From Ignavibacteria bacterium UBA2333 (GTDB lineage Bacteria; Bacteroidota; Ignavibacteria; Kapaibacteriales; Kapaibacteriaceae): a DNA stretch of 64,000 bases. A program made the position numbers and the translations under genes. Shown in pieces: positions 43,642 to 52,980 of the stretch. The stretch is from contig DDUR01000034.1 of NCBI GenBank assembly GCA_002344895.1, positions 115,587 to 179,586 of the forward strand. Direction: 5' to 3'. The notes under the pieces are model-generated. The model had not been told where the DNA came from, did not search any database, and saw only the letters and a list, made by a program, of their open reading frames with translations. How positions within the stretch are numbered: the stretch's first letter is position 1; every line of letters starts with the position of its first letter.

Positions 43642-45111
43642 TTATTCGTCGGCGGCCCCTTCTGCCCCTTTCGGTAGAGCAGGCTTAACCATAACAACTG
43701 ATTCGCGTTCAAGGGTGACGGCTCCAACGGCCGCACCCTTGGGTTTGCGAACGTGCTTTTTGAGCGTATATACAACAGGCGTCCAAGATGCATTGCGCGC
43801 CTGAGAGTACCAGGCAGCAATGGCCGCAGCTTGTTCTAGAATTCGTTTGGGAGGGTTGCCAACGCCACGTAATACGGCATGCGATCCACCTACTCCACGA
43901 GCATGTAACCACGTGTCGTTCTGTTTGGCAAACCGCATCGTAAGCTCATCGTTGTTGTTGGCATTCCTTCCAACATAGACTGTCCAACCCTCACCGAGAT
44001 CAAACTCACGAAAGACGGGCGTAGATGTCCCTTTTTGCTGACGTGATTCCTGATGGATCATGTTCTCGAGTTCCTTGATCTCTGTTGCTTGTTCAACTGT
44101 TTGCAGTTGTTGTGTCAGATGAGAGTACTCTGCCTGGAGTTTTGGTAAACGCACCTGACGCGATGCGGCGGCTTCATCTGCCTGGCGTGCCTTACGATAA
44201 TAGTCATGAGCATTTTCGATAATACTTCGGAGAGGATTAAGTCGAATCGAAACTGTTGTACCATCCCATGACTCCATCGTTACGGTATCAAGTCCCGTCG
44301 GATGAGGTTGAGGATAGGACATAAGAAGATCTGCCAAATGGCGAAGACTATCACCGCGTTGTGCCTTTTGCGCCTCGGTCTGTATGGCCGTGATACTTCG
44401 TTCTAGTTTGTGCAGACGTCGGCTCACCAATCGGCGGATCTCTGCGCGTCGCTGTTCAAGATGTTCACGACGTCCTTTGCGTGCAATCGCTGTCGAGATC
44501 GCTTCAAATATGTCTTCGGATCGAAAGGTTTCGGTGCCCGTATGGAGTTCAATTGGAGAAAAAACATCCTTGTTGTCGATTTCATAAATACGAAAGATGT
44601 TTGATGTTCGTATCTCTTCGCCAACGTCACGTCCACGATTTAGCTCAGCTTCGAGAAAGGGGCCAAGAGGGGGCTCGGTGTCTGCTGGTGATAATGTGGT
44701 GCCGAGAACGAGCTGTGGCTGACGAAGGGCTTCTACGATAATGCCGTTTTCTGTTCGAACGATGTTGCCTTTTCCGCCACCGTAGAGAAGGCAGTGAAGT
44801 TCGCCTGTGTTAAACCAAAACGACAGAACGCGATCGGTTGGATGTATCGTTACCGCAGCGAGGGTGCCCGATACCAACGACGGAAACAAGTCGATTGAGT
44901 TTGAACGTGCACGGTGCCGTTGTGGTCGAACAAGAACCGTTCCGTACTTCGGCCCAACATCGGCTACGACTGACGTCAGTTCGTTATCGCGAAGAAACCG
45001 TAGTGTTACGACAAACTTTTCCTGACTAAAGATTTCTACGACCGTACTACCACTCAGGGCGCGGCTGAGTTCGTCAGCGAGACGTTCGAGAACAATATGC
45101 TGTCGTATCAC
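43642..45111 (-). CDS. NFACT-family protein (RqcH/fibronectin-binding type)
   Basis: 489 residues from a GTG. N-terminal NFACT-N domain (HIVLERLADELSRALSGSTV, FWFNTGELHCLLYGGG), a central coiled coil (about 225-330), and the NFACT-R domain GWTVYVGRNANNNDELTMRF, NDTWLHARGVGGSHAVLRG, followed by YSQARNASWTPVVYTLKKHV. Family members bind tRNA and 50S-nascent chain complexes and add C-terminal Ala tails in ribosome quality control; at 489 residues this one is short compared with RqcH (~570). The C-terminus P-K-G-A-E-G-A-A-D-E is made by a dispersed element. Last gene of a minus-strand operon. Confidence 0.88.
   Translation of the reverse strand: MIRQHIVLERLADELSRALSGSTVVEIFSQEKFVVTLRFLRDNELTSVVADVGPKYGTVLVRPQRHRARSNSIDLFPSLVSGTLAAVTIHPTDRVLSFWFNTGELHCLLYGGGKGNIVRTENGIIVEALRQPQLVLGTTLSPADTEPPLGPFLEAELNRGRDVGEEIRTSNIFRIYEIDNKDVFSPIELHTGTETFRSEDIFEAISTAIARKGRREHLEQRRAEIRRLVSRRLHKLERSITAIQTEAQKAQRGDSLRHLADLLMSYPQPHPTGLDTVTMESWDGTTVSIRLNPLRSIIENAHDYYRKARQADEAAASRQVRLPKLQAEYSHLTQQLQTVEQATEIKELENMIHQESRQQKGTSTPVFREFDLGEGWTVYVGRNANNNDELTMRFAKQNDTWLHARGVGGSHAVLRGVGNPPKRILEQAAAIAAWYSQARNASWTPVVYTLKKHVRKPKGAAVGAVTLERESVVMVKPALPKGAEGAADE
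43654..43670 (-). repeat. dispersed G-rich 14-mer, copy at NFACT C-terminus
   Basis: AAGGGGCAGAAGGGGCC on the minus strand, consensus, sense; codes K-G-A-E-G-A four residues before the stop. Confidence 0.72.
44656..44674 (+). repeat. dispersed G-rich element, loose antisense copy in NFACT
   Basis: AAAGGGGCCAAGAGGGGGC on the plus strand; the G runs are two bases further apart than in the standard 14-mer. The gene reads E-P-P-L-G-P-F-L. Confidence 0.4.
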
Positions 45112-45118
45112 GGTATTG

Positions 45119-47965
45119 TCAGGAATCCGAACGTGAGGACTTTTTCTTGGACTTCTTCTTTTGTTTTTGCGATGGGGCGTCCGTTGTATTTATAGATGGT
45201 GCACTGGGACTCGGACGAGACATACCAAGAAGAATCTGACGCAATGACTCGTTATTCTCATTGACAAGAAAGGCTTCTGTCAGCCGCTGAGCTCGAGCTG
45301 AAGGAACGAGAGTAAGTGCCCGGTACGTCGCGCCGCGTGGAGTTTCCGGCAATGATTGAACAAAGGATGCAATTTCAGATGCGTCAGCTGCTACACTATC
45401 ATTACGTAGTGTACCAAGGACGAGACCTTCACAAGCAGCATTTCGTACGATTGCAGCCGTATCCATAAAGAGTTTTCGGAATGACGATATCTCAGTGACA
45501 CCTCCGATGATTCCAATCGCATACGCAGCGCGGGCACGAACCCATGGGTGGTTGTCGGACAAGAGTTTGCGAAGTGTTGGCATTGCTGATGCGTCACCTA
45601 TCTCACCGAGTGTCAATGCAGCAAGACGCCGACGTTTCCATGAGTCCTGCGTTGAGAGTTCCGTGACTGCGCGCACCATCGATGGTGCGCGAATCTTTCC
45701 ACAAACGGTGGCTGCGAGTGTGACAACGGCATTGTCAGCTGAACGAAGCCTGTCGGTAAGTAGGGACTCAACAGCGGCAGGGGATGATGCATGAATTTTA
45801 GGAAGTACGTATTCCAAGGTAAGCCGTTCTCGCGGCATCTTCGTTGCCATGTGCGCTGCGAGTGCAGCAAGAGCAATCTCGCCCATGGAGACCAGTCGGT
45901 CTCGTGCGGGCTGTACGTTCGGCTGGAAGCGTAGGGGAGCGGCTGATGCTTGAATAAAAAGTTCGTCTACAGTTGAACGGAGTGGCTCAAGACCTCCTGC
46001 CTGTGGACCTGATGTCGTCGCCGCTGTCGTTGAAACGGACGTTGTGCCTGCAACGTCAACAAATGCACCATAGGTTGACTTTACAGTTGTCGTGCCATTT
46101 CGCAACGACTCGCCATATCGATCGTCGCCTGATCCATCAAGAAATAGTCCGATCATTCCCTGTGTACGCCGAAAGTCTGAGTATCCCAGGGTGTTTGTGC
46201 TATTCATCGCAACATAGGAGTCATTCCCGGCCACATCAACAAAGATGCTTGCAGCGTTTGCATTGCCTCCACCGAGAGATAAGCTCTCAACGATATAGGA
46301 ATCGTTGCCGCTCAGATCTACGAGAGATCCAAGAGCATAGTCGTGACCACATCCCTGTGAAACTCCGTGTGAGACATAGATGTCATCACCAGACTCGTCG
46401 ACAACAAGTCCTGTTGCCAAATGAACACCGGATCCTTGTGCGTACTGATATGCTTGATATCGGTCACTGCCGGACATGTCAACAACAGCACCAAGTCCAA
46501 ACCAGTAAGCAGCGCCTTGTCCATAGATATCGCACGAGTAGAGATCGTTGCCGCTTCCGTCAACAAGAATACCGATTCCTCCCGATGCAATTGGACGATA
46601 ACCGAGAGCTACTCCCTGCGTAAAGGTTGTCTGATGGTCTTCGTACCGCAGGACGTCCTGGAATGGACTTGCGGCAAGGTATTGATCATTTCCATGTGCA
46701 TCGTGAAGCATACCAAGTCCACGCGTTGCACCAAAGCCTTGTCCTTGAGCTTGAGCAACATAGGCGTCTGTACCGGCGTCATCACGCAGGAGTCCAATAC
46801 CAAAGATTCCACAGCCTTGCGTATTCGTTGCCGACGAATACGAATCATTACCAGCTAGATCATGAAGAATGCCAACGCCGAAGAGTCCGCAGCCAAGAGA
46901 GAATGATCCGCTACGATACGTGTCATTTCCTGTCACATCAATAAGGATGGAGATACCTGCTACTGCAGCTCCATACGAAAAGTCTTTGCCAAGGTATGTG
47001 TCATCACCGGCAAGGTCAACGATGAGACGAATCGGGAGTTCAAGAGCGTGTGCCTTGGTTGTGTCCCGTGATAAATACACATCGTCGCCGCCAACATCAA
47101 TGATGACAGCATAAGAATCATCATAGACGTCTGGTCCTGGACCACCGAGAGCAACTAAGCCGATTGAGGTTCGGACAACCGTCGTCTTTTTGAGGCTATC
47201 ACCGATGAGAGGTACAACATCTTGTGACGACCTTGCTACCTGAAGCGCAGCATGGTAAAGAGACCAACCGAAGTTGTAGACTTCCGTAAACGATTCCGGA
47301 CGAGCTCGCATAAAAAACTCTTCGGCACGTTCACGACCTCGAACTTCTGCAGCGTGCAGTTGCCATAACGAAGAATGTTCATCTTCCGTATTCATTCGCC
47401 ACAATGAATCGCAGAGTTCAACGAGGATGGATTGACGGATAAAAACATCGTGAGCATAAACCGTCGTGTCTCGCGCTTCAATAATGGGCGCGAGATATCT
47501 CATGAGATACGTTCCCCCAACAAATCCAAACTCATCTTGAGGATCGACACCAAGTTTTTCAACGATCGCCTTTCCTGAGAGCCGAGATTGTAGTGCGTGC
47601 GGTCTATGCGATCCTAGTCGTAGATGTCGCATCGAGGAATCCAGGAGACGACTATAACCTTCCTCACGAGCATTGTCTAATGCTTGCGCAATGTTATTGG
47701 CGACATCAAATGCGGTGAGCGGGCGACTAAAGAGGGCATCATGAAACTCTGTACGATGGTTATCTCGTTCTGTGAGATCGGGAGGCATCGAGAGATCTCC
47801 GAGGCGACAACCCAACGTTTGTAAACCAACGTGAATGAGGTTGCGGACATCTGTCGGTAACGATCGCTGGGCCGTTGAATCGATCGTTGACGTCAGCGTC
47901 AACATTGTCATCACGATACCGAACGCGATGACACGAGATATGGGGATTGTCGTAATTGTGTGCAC
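45119..47965 (-). CDS. secreted protein with 12 GxDxY repeats and HEAT repeats
   Basis: 948 residues; I do not recognise a named family. N-terminus has a hydrophobic signal (VIAFGIVMTMLTLTSTIDST). Residues ~292-618 hold twelve units of about 28 residues, each with a D-x-x-G-[ND]-D-x-Y core and a Q-G-x-G-x-x-x-G-x-G-x-L-x-D stretch (for example GVGILHDLAGNDSYSS), a pattern expected of a beta-solenoid with possible Ca-binding Asp. Residues ~660-920 are HEAT-like (WKRRRLAALTLGEIGDASAM, PWVRARAAYAIGIIGG). The C-terminus is Lys/Ser-rich. GTG start one base after the TPR gene's TAA. Probably periplasmic or surface, inferred. Confidence 0.7.
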   Translation of the reverse strand: MHTITTIPISRVIAFGIVMTMLTLTSTIDSTAQRSLPTDVRNLIHVGLQTLGCRLGDLSMPPDLTERDNHRTEFHDALFSRPLTAFDVANNIAQALDNAREEGYSRLLDSSMRHLRLGSHRPHALQSRLSGKAIVEKLGVDPQDEFGFVGGTYLMRYLAPIIEARDTTVYAHDVFIRQSILVELCDSLWRMNTEDEHSSLWQLHAAEVRGRERAEEFFMRARPESFTEVYNFGWSLYHAALQVARSSQDVVPLIGDSLKKTTVVRTSIGLVALGGPGPDVYDDSYAVIIDVGGDDVYLSRDTTKAHALELPIRLIVDLAGDDTYLGKDFSYGAAVAGISILIDVTGNDTYRSGSFSLGCGLFGVGILHDLAGNDSYSSATNTQGCGIFGIGLLRDDAGTDAYVAQAQGQGFGATRGLGMLHDAHGNDQYLAASPFQDVLRYEDHQTTFTQGVALGYRPIASGGIGILVDGSGNDLYSCDIYGQGAAYWFGLGAVVDMSGSDRYQAYQYAQGSGVHLATGLVVDESGDDIYVSHGVSQGCGHDYALGSLVDLSGNDSYIVESLSLGGGNANAASIFVDVAGNDSYVAMNSTNTLGYSDFRRTQGMIGLFLDGSGDDRYGESLRNGTTTVKSTYGAFVDVAGTTSVSTTAATTSGPQAGGLEPLRSTVDELFIQASAAPLRFQPNVQPARDRLVSMGEIALAALAAHMATKMPRERLTLEYVLPKIHASSPAAVESLLTDRLRSADNAVVTLAATVCGKIRAPSMVRAVTELSTQDSWKRRRLAALTLGEIGDASAMPTLRKLLSDNHPWVRARAAYAIGIIGGVTEISSFRKLFMDTAAIVRNAACEGLVLGTLRNDSVAADASEIASFVQSLPETPRGATYRALTLVPSARAQRLTEAFLVNENNESLRQILLGMSRPSPSAPSINTTDAPSQKQKKKSKKKSSRSDS

Positions 47966-47966
47966 G

Positions 47967-49316
47967 TTAGTACGATTTCATGTTCGAACGTAGTTCATTA
48001 GCCAAGTCAGGTCGCAACGTTTCGATGCGTTCGATGAGTGACTTGGCGAGATCGGTCTTTCCGATGTGGATATAGACGCGGGTTAATGCGAACATCACAT
48101 CCACGTCCTCAGGCCATCGCTGCAGCGCATCCTCCAGAACCTGCACAGCTTCGCTGTGACGCTCGGCAACATGAAGGGTTAGACCGTACGATGCTACATA
48201 CCGTCCAGAAGTACTATCAAGGGAGATGGCTTGACGATGAGCTGAAACTGCTTCATTGTATTTGCGCTGGCTACGGTAGACGAGTGCAATGTTATCGTAT
48301 GCCAGAGGAGCACCTTCACGTGCTGTAAGCGTAACACGACGAAATGCCTGTATGGCTTCATCGTGGAAGCCCCGCTCGTGCTGCACCACGCCAAGCTCGA
48401 ACCACGTTGGTGCGTTTCGTGGATCAATTTCGACACTACGCTTTAGCGCACGAGCAGCTGTATCAAGTTTACCTGCACGAGCCGCCATAAGTCCATATCC
48501 AGACCAGGCCGTGGCATCTTTGGGGCTTCGGCGCGTAAACAATTCAAGTACCGTAAGAGCTGAGTCAGACTGTCCAGAACCTTCTAATGCAGTAGCGTAG
48601 AGGCCATCAACATCGGATCGTGTTGGATTGCTTCTACGCAATGCTTGTAAGACTGTCACGGCAGAATCATAACGTTTACTCGCAACAAGTGCATCACCGA
48701 GCGCAACTCCAACAGTCACATCCGTTGGACGTAACTCATACGTTCGAGAGAGCAAATCGACAGCTTCGTCTGATCGGGACAGTCGTAGATAACATTGTGA
48801 CAGCTGAAGAATTGCTGGTAGATTATCTGGCTTACGCGTTAACGCGTCCTCCAAGGCAAACATGGCCTCATGACAATTGCCGGAACGAGCCCACGAAAGT
48901 CCCAATGCGACGGATGGTTGTTCAGAAGCAGGGAACATCCGTTGCGCATCTTTGAGCACCTCGCGTGCTTCCTCTGCCCGATTGTTGCGCTGCAGTATCT
49001 CAGACTTTAACATCCATGCTGGTAGGAGAAGCGGTTCAGCCTTAATGGCTGCTGTGACATCGTCAAGTGCACCAGCCAGGTTGTTCGACGTAAGTCTTGC
49101 ATTTGCGCGCAGTAACAATACACGAGCATCATTCGGTTGTGATCGAAGTATTGTGGCTGACAGTTTTTCGATGAGGGCTACATCACCTTTGCGTACAGCT
49201 TCCCCTAAACGCTCACGAGCGTCTGCTGGTGTGGACGTGCGATGTTGGGATACAACAGCTGTAGAGATGAGAAAGAAGACGGTAATAAAACCGCACAATC
49301 GGTGAAGTGTCCTCAT
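47967..49316 (-). CDS. TPR-repeat protein, exported
   Basis: 449 residues. Signal-like N-terminus (LHRLCGFITVFFLISTAVVS, cleavage near Q-H) followed by at least ten tetratricopeptide repeats, for example LPAILQLSQCYLRLSRSDEA, AGKLDTAARALKRSVEIDPR and EDVDVMFALTRVYIHIGKTD. TPRs mediate protein contacts; the partner is unknown. It sits between ribD (ATGA overlap) and the GxDxY/HEAT protein (one-base gap), so the last two may work as a pair outside the cytoplasm. Confidence 0.82.
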   Translation of the reverse strand: MRTLHRLCGFITVFFLISTAVVSQHRTSTPADARERLGEAVRKGDVALIEKLSATILRSQPNDARVLLLRANARLTSNNLAGALDDVTAAIKAEPLLLPAWMLKSEILQRNNRAEEAREVLKDAQRMFPASEQPSVALGLSWARSGNCHEAMFALEDALTRKPDNLPAILQLSQCYLRLSRSDEAVDLLSRTYELRPTDVTVGVALGDALVASKRYDSAVTVLQALRRSNPTRSDVDGLYATALEGSGQSDSALTVLELFTRRSPKDATAWSGYGLMAARAGKLDTAARALKRSVEIDPRNAPTWFELGVVQHERGFHDEAIQAFRRVTLTAREGAPLAYDNIALVYRSQRKYNEAVSAHRQAISLDSTSGRYVASYGLTLHVAERHSEAVQVLEDALQRWPEDVDVMFALTRVYIHIGKTDLAKSLIERIETLRPDLANELRSNMKSY

Positions 49317-50398
49317 ACGTTTGACGCCACGGCAGCATAGGTGATGTGAAGATCGTCGAGGACGCGTTGTGATTCAATGAGTCGAAAAGATGCCTGGAAA
49401 CCGTGCGGTCGCCAGTATGTCCCATCACCAAGAATTGTCGAAGACATATGCAGGCGAAGTTCATTCACAAAACCACCCTGAATGATGGATGTGGTCAATG
49501 TTGGCCCAGCCTCACAGAGTATGGACGTTATTGACCGTCGACCAAGGTCGGTGAGAACTGCCTTGAGGTCTGAAGCAGATGCACATACTGGATCCACAAC
49601 ATCGACGCCGACGGTCCGTAGGGCTTCTATCCACGGGGTGGGGGCTTGTTCAGATGTGTACACGATCGTCGGGACGTCTTGTGCTGTCTGTATAACATGT
49701 GACGTGAGCGGAAGTCTTCCGTGTCGGTCCATAACAATTCGACGTGGATTTCTGCCTGCAACATCTCGAACCGTGAGCTGCGGGTCGTCCGACACGACAG
49801 TACCCGATCCTACGAGAACTGCGTCATAGTGAGAGCGCATGCGATGTACGATGGTGCGACTTTCCGGATTTGTGATTGAACGTTGTCGAACGTTCGGATC
49901 ACCTACAACACCATCTATGCTTTGGGCGACCTTAACGGTAACCCACGGACGTTGCGTCTTTGTAAACCAAAGAAAGAACCGTGCTAACCATCGACAAGCG
50001 TCTTCCTCAACGCCTTCAATCACGTTAACACCTGCAGCTCGAAGTCGCTCGATTCCTTTGCCGGCTACAGCAGGATGAGGATCCTGGCAGCCGATGACGA
50101 CCGTTTGTGCACCTTTTGCAACAAGGAGATCGGCACATGGCGGTGTCTTTCCAACGTGAGCACAGGGCTCCAGGGTCACGTAGACGACGTCGTGTTCATC
50201 AAGCTTGTCGATATCACGTAGTGCTGCGGCCTCTGCGTGTGGACCGCCATACTCGGCGTGCCAGCCAACAGCTCGAACGTTGTCGTGACGGACAATAACA
50301 CATCCAACGAGCGGGTTCGGAGAAACATAACCCGCACCTCGCTGCGCCACGTCGATAGCAAGGCGCATATGTGCGGAGTTGATTACCGGACCGGCCAA
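49313..50398 (-). CDS. ribD: bifunctional pyrimidine deaminase/reductase of riboflavin synthesis
   Basis: Deaminates and then reduces the pyrimidine intermediate of riboflavin synthesis. 361 residues from a TTG at 50398, or 351 from the ATG at 50368; the TTG overlaps the upstream lipoprotein gene by 16 bp and supplies the residues normally found before the conserved Met. Deaminase domain: GAGYVSPNPLVGCVIV, HAEAAALRDI, VTLEPCAHVGKTPPCADLL (zinc His and two Cys). Reductase domain: WVTVKVAQSIDGVVGDP, YDAVLVGSGTVVSDDPQLTV, ILCEAGPTLTTSII. ribH is in another operon at 19645. Confidence 0.95.
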   Translation of the reverse strand: MAGPVINSAHMRLAIDVAQRGAGYVSPNPLVGCVIVRHDNVRAVGWHAEYGGPHAEAAALRDIDKLDEHDVVYVTLEPCAHVGKTPPCADLLVAKGAQTVVIGCQDPHPAVAGKGIERLRAAGVNVIEGVEEDACRWLARFFLWFTKTQRPWVTVKVAQSIDGVVGDPNVRQRSITNPESRTIVHRMRSHYDAVLVGSGTVVSDDPQLTVRDVAGRNPRRIVMDRHGRLPLTSHVIQTAQDVPTIVYTSEQAPTPWIEALRTVGVDVVDPVCASASDLKAVLTDLGRRSITSILCEAGPTLTTSIIQGGFVNELRLHMSSTILGDGTYWRPHGFQASFRLIESQRVLDDLHITYAAVASNV

Positions 50399-51195
50399 AG
50401 AATCTCCGTCTTTGTACGATAGGGTTTTGGTTTAGCGGGAATAATCATTTCAACCTGGTAGCGGCCTTCGGCCACGGGTTGACCAGCAAGATCAATTCCG
50501 CTCCATTCGATCGAATACTTTTCCGATGTATTCGGAACCTGAGGTTCAACCGTCGTAACAACACTGAGAAATGCCGAACCTGCATCACTTCGCCAAACGA
50601 CCCTTCCCGTAGAGTCGCTGATGATCACACGAAAGTTTTCACTGGATGGAAGGTGCTCACCTGGTGGAACATAAAAACGTTTAGCATGGCATCCGATCTC
50701 GGCTAACGATTCACCAACAGGTGTTGTAAATGGTACGAGTTCCATAGCCTCTGCTTCTTCGAACTCAAGCACGTACCGGTAAATAAGGTGATGTGTCCCA
50801 GTTAACGCTCCAATATCAGCCACAACTCGTTGGCTACGTTTTGCGAGGTCTGTATCCCATATACCATCACCAACGACGGTCAACGTAGCCGATGAACCAG
50901 CAACGCCGCTGTATTGCACCGAAAAACCGATTGAGTCGCGAAGATTGTCTTCGTCTGGACCTACGTAGGCATCTACCCAGCGTATACCGGGCTCTTCCGT
51001 GCGCAGACGAGCAGGTCCCACGATTGATATCCGCACTGTTGAGTCACTGAGCTTTACAGCTCTAGCTTTAAACATCGGACGGTCAACACGGATGCCCCGA
51101 ACGCCCCAAGGAGACGCAAAGGACGACTTACATCCTGAAACGACAGTCCCCACAGCGACAGTGAGCAGGATGAATGCGAAGATTCTAAGCCTCAT
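50383..51195 (-). CDS. lipoprotein with FlgD-like Ig domain
   Basis: 270 residues from the ATG at 51195, chosen because a promoter element ends three bases upstream and because it gives a lipoprotein signal, MRLRIFAFILLTVAVGTVVSG then Cys (lipobox VVSGC). The C-terminal ~100 residues (FRVIISDSTGRVVWRSDAG, then SIEWSGIDLAGQPVAEGRYQ and VEMII) match the FlgD Ig-like/BsuPI type used in surface proteins of this group. The middle is a beta-rich unknown domain. No specific function can be given. First gene of the lipoprotein-ribD-TPR-HEAT-NFACT run. Confidence 0.72.
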   Translation of the reverse strand: MRLRIFAFILLTVAVGTVVSGCKSSFASPWGVRGIRVDRPMFKARAVKLSDSTVRISIVGPARLRTEEPGIRWVDAYVGPDEDNLRDSIGFSVQYSGVAGSSATLTVVGDGIWDTDLAKRSQRVVADIGALTGTHHLIYRYVLEFEEAEAMELVPFTTPVGESLAEIGCHAKRFYVPPGEHLPSSENFRVIISDSTGRVVWRSDAGSAFLSVVTTVEPQVPNTSEKYSIEWSGIDLAGQPVAEGRYQVEMIIPAKPKPYRTKTEILWPVR

Positions 51196-51198
51196 ACA

Positions 51199-51207
51199 AC
51201 AAAGATA
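51199..51207 (-). promoter_or_regulatory. -7 promoter element of lipoprotein/ribD operon
   Basis: TATCTTTGT on the minus strand, three bases before the ATG at 51195 and directly after the stop of the nucleoside phosphorylase gene. Confidence 0.62.
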
Positions 51208-51208
51208 G

Positions 51209-52057
51209 TCAGGGGGCGGAAGGGGCCGTCCGTATTGCACATTCCAGGACCTGTCGAAATTGTTGCGCCGTAGCCCTTGCCGTGTCGAGTACGTCACCAT
51301 GAAACACAGGTTTGGCCACAATGTCCGTGCACGTGTTCGTAACAAGGGAGACGACAACGACATTGAGTCCACGTGATGCTGCATAAACAGCTTCATGCGC
51401 TGTTGACATTCCAACGATGGTAGCGCCGAGCCTGCGCAAAAATCGTATCTCGGCACGCGTTTCATAGGATGGTCCCATCACCTGCACGTAGGTACCGTCG
51501 TGGACGTAGGTGCCGTTGTGTATAGACGCCCGTAGTAGATCCCTGTGCCAACCTTCATGCACAACGCTGCTTTTGGTGAAATGGCCCTGCGTTGCGGGAA
51601 GGGTGGTTGCCGAGCACGACGAGGGTCTCCGGCCCCCCGATTCTCGCACTTCGCCAGTTGGTGCTGAATCGACGGTACAACGTGCCGGTTGGGCAAACGT
51701 GAAGTCTACTACATCGGATGGGGCAACGATATCTCCGGGTGAGAGGTTTGTGGTGAGACCTCCGACGGCATTTGTGAGGATAACATTCTGAATCCCATCG
51801 GACAGAATGTTTTGAAGGGGAATGAGTGTGGTGCTGACCGAATGACCTTCGTAGAGGTGAAACCGTCCGGTGTAGATGTGTACGGGGACTCCAGCGATAG
51901 AAACCTCAAGGATTGATGATCCGTGGCCAACAACGGCTGGCCGAGGTAGTTGTTGAAACGCTGGGATGTCGGCATAGGAAACCTGTCGCAGAATCGGGTC
52001 GTTGTCGAACGCTGCGCGGATCCCCGATCCTGCGATAACGGCAACATGGGCACTCAT
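51209..52057 (-). CDS. purine nucleoside phosphorylase
   Basis: Cleaves purine nucleosides with phosphate for salvage; cytosolic. 282 residues. Family marks: VAVIAGSGIRAAF, YTGRFHLYEGHS, VILTNAVGGLTTNLSPGDIV, VMGPSYETRAEIRFLRRLGA, TIVGMSTAHEAVYAASRGL and SLVTNTCTD. Two oddities: an Arg/Ser/Thr-rich insertion of about 35 residues after DFTFAQPARC, and a tandem duplication G-T-Y-V-H-D-G-T-Y-V just before the GPSYET motif. The gene ends in an antisense dispersed element coding T-A-P-S-A-P. Upstream is a degenerate promoter element, TAGGTTCGC (52061-52069), four bases before the ATG. Confidence 0.87.
   Translation of the reverse strand: MSAHVAVIAGSGIRAAFDNDPILRQVSYADIPAFQQLPRPAVVGHGSSILEVSIAGVPVHIYTGRFHLYEGHSVSTTLIPLQNILSDGIQNVILTNAVGGLTTNLSPGDIVAPSDVVDFTFAQPARCTVDSAPTGEVRESGGRRPSSCSATTLPATQGHFTKSSVVHEGWHRDLLRASIHNGTYVHDGTYVQVMGPSYETRAEIRFLRRLGATIVGMSTAHEAVYAASRGLNVVVVSLVTNTCTDIVAKPVFHGDVLDTARATAQQFRQVLECAIRTAPSAP
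51211..51227 (+). repeat. dispersed G-rich 14-mer, antisense copy at the phosphorylase stop
   Basis: AGGGGGCGGAAGGGGCC on the plus strand; the gene reads T-A-P-S-A-P-stop. Shares a 16-base core with the copy at 11887. Confidence 0.6.
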
Positions 52058-52073
52058 AGCGCGAACCTACTGC

Positions 52074-52082
52074 TATCTTTGC
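52074..52082 (+). promoter_or_regulatory. -7 promoter element of yicC-like gene
   Basis: TATCTTTGC, an exact match, 25 bases before the ATG at 52108; divergent from the phosphorylase gene. Confidence 0.66.
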
Positions 52083-52107
52083 CGTTCCCCAACGAGAAGC
52101 ACCACTT

Positions 52108-52980
52108 ATGATTCGCAGCATGACGGGCTATGGTAAGGTTGACGCAACCGTTGCCGGTCGCCCATGTACGATTGAACTCCGTTGTGTAAACGGACGATAT
52201 CTCGAAGTTTCGACACGAATGCCCAAGGAATGGTCCGACAAGGAACATCTTGTCCGTGAAGTTCTGCGGGAGAATGTCGGACGAGGTTCCCTGACCGTTT
52301 TTATCAGATTAGAAGACAACGGGCGCAGTGCTGTACCAACGTTTGACGTAGAAACCGCACGTGATGTGGCCGAGACCTTACGATCTCTAGCCCGTGCCAC
52401 AAACGTTGGTGATAGTCTAAATCTCGAGACATTACTCAGATACGATTCCGTTTTTCTCGGAGATCGAAACGGAGAAGATGTTGAAGTATGGCCCGAACTA
52501 CGTGAGGCCATCATTTCAGCTTGTTCTGCTCTGAATATTATGCGTGAGCTTGAAGGATCGGAGCTTGCCAAAGATTTTGAGTTGCGTTTAACCGCTATTG
52601 AAACGGCCCTGATAGAGGTTGAACGTAGATCGGTCGAACGAATTCCCGCAGAACGTGAACGTTTGCGTGAACGAGTTCGGCTCGTGGTTGATGACGAGCA
52701 TATCGACCCTCAGCGATTACAACTTGAGCTTGTTCTGCTTGCTGATAAGCTTGACGTAACGGAAGAGTGTGTGCGATTACGCACACACGTAAAACATTTC
52801 CGGACGTATATGGAAAAGGAACAAGCACCAGGCCGAAAGCTTAACTTTCTCTTGCAAGAAATGAACAGAGAAGTCAACACGATCGGGTCCAAAACAAACG
52901 ACGCCGAAATCGCCTTAGTCGTTGTGGGCATGAAGGAAGAACTCGAACGTATGCGTGAGCAAGTTCAGAACATCGAATAA
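52108..52980 (+). CDS. YicC/YloC-family endoribonuclease
   Basis: 290 residues. N-terminus MIRSMTGYGKVDATVAGRPC and ELRCVNGRYLEVSTRMPKEW, and the C-terminal DUF1732 part (LADKLDVTEECVRLRTHVKH, GRKLNFLLQEMNREVNTIGS, then KTNDAEIALVVVGMKEELER) are diagnostic. E. coli YicC is an endoribonuclease with roles in RNA turnover. Its TAA overlaps the ATG of gmk (TAATG), a gene pairing conserved in many bacteria. Confidence 0.93.
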   Translation: MIRSMTGYGKVDATVAGRPCTIELRCVNGRYLEVSTRMPKEWSDKEHLVREVLRENVGRGSLTVFIRLEDNGRSAVPTFDVETARDVAETLRSLARATNVGDSLNLETLLRYDSVFLGDRNGEDVEVWPELREAIISACSALNIMRELEGSELAKDFELRLTAIETALIEVERRSVERIPAERERLRERVRLVVDDEHIDPQRLQLELVLLADKLDVTEECVRLRTHVKHFRTYMEKEQAPGRKLNFLLQEMNREVNTIGSKTNDAEIALVVVGMKEELERMREQVQNIE

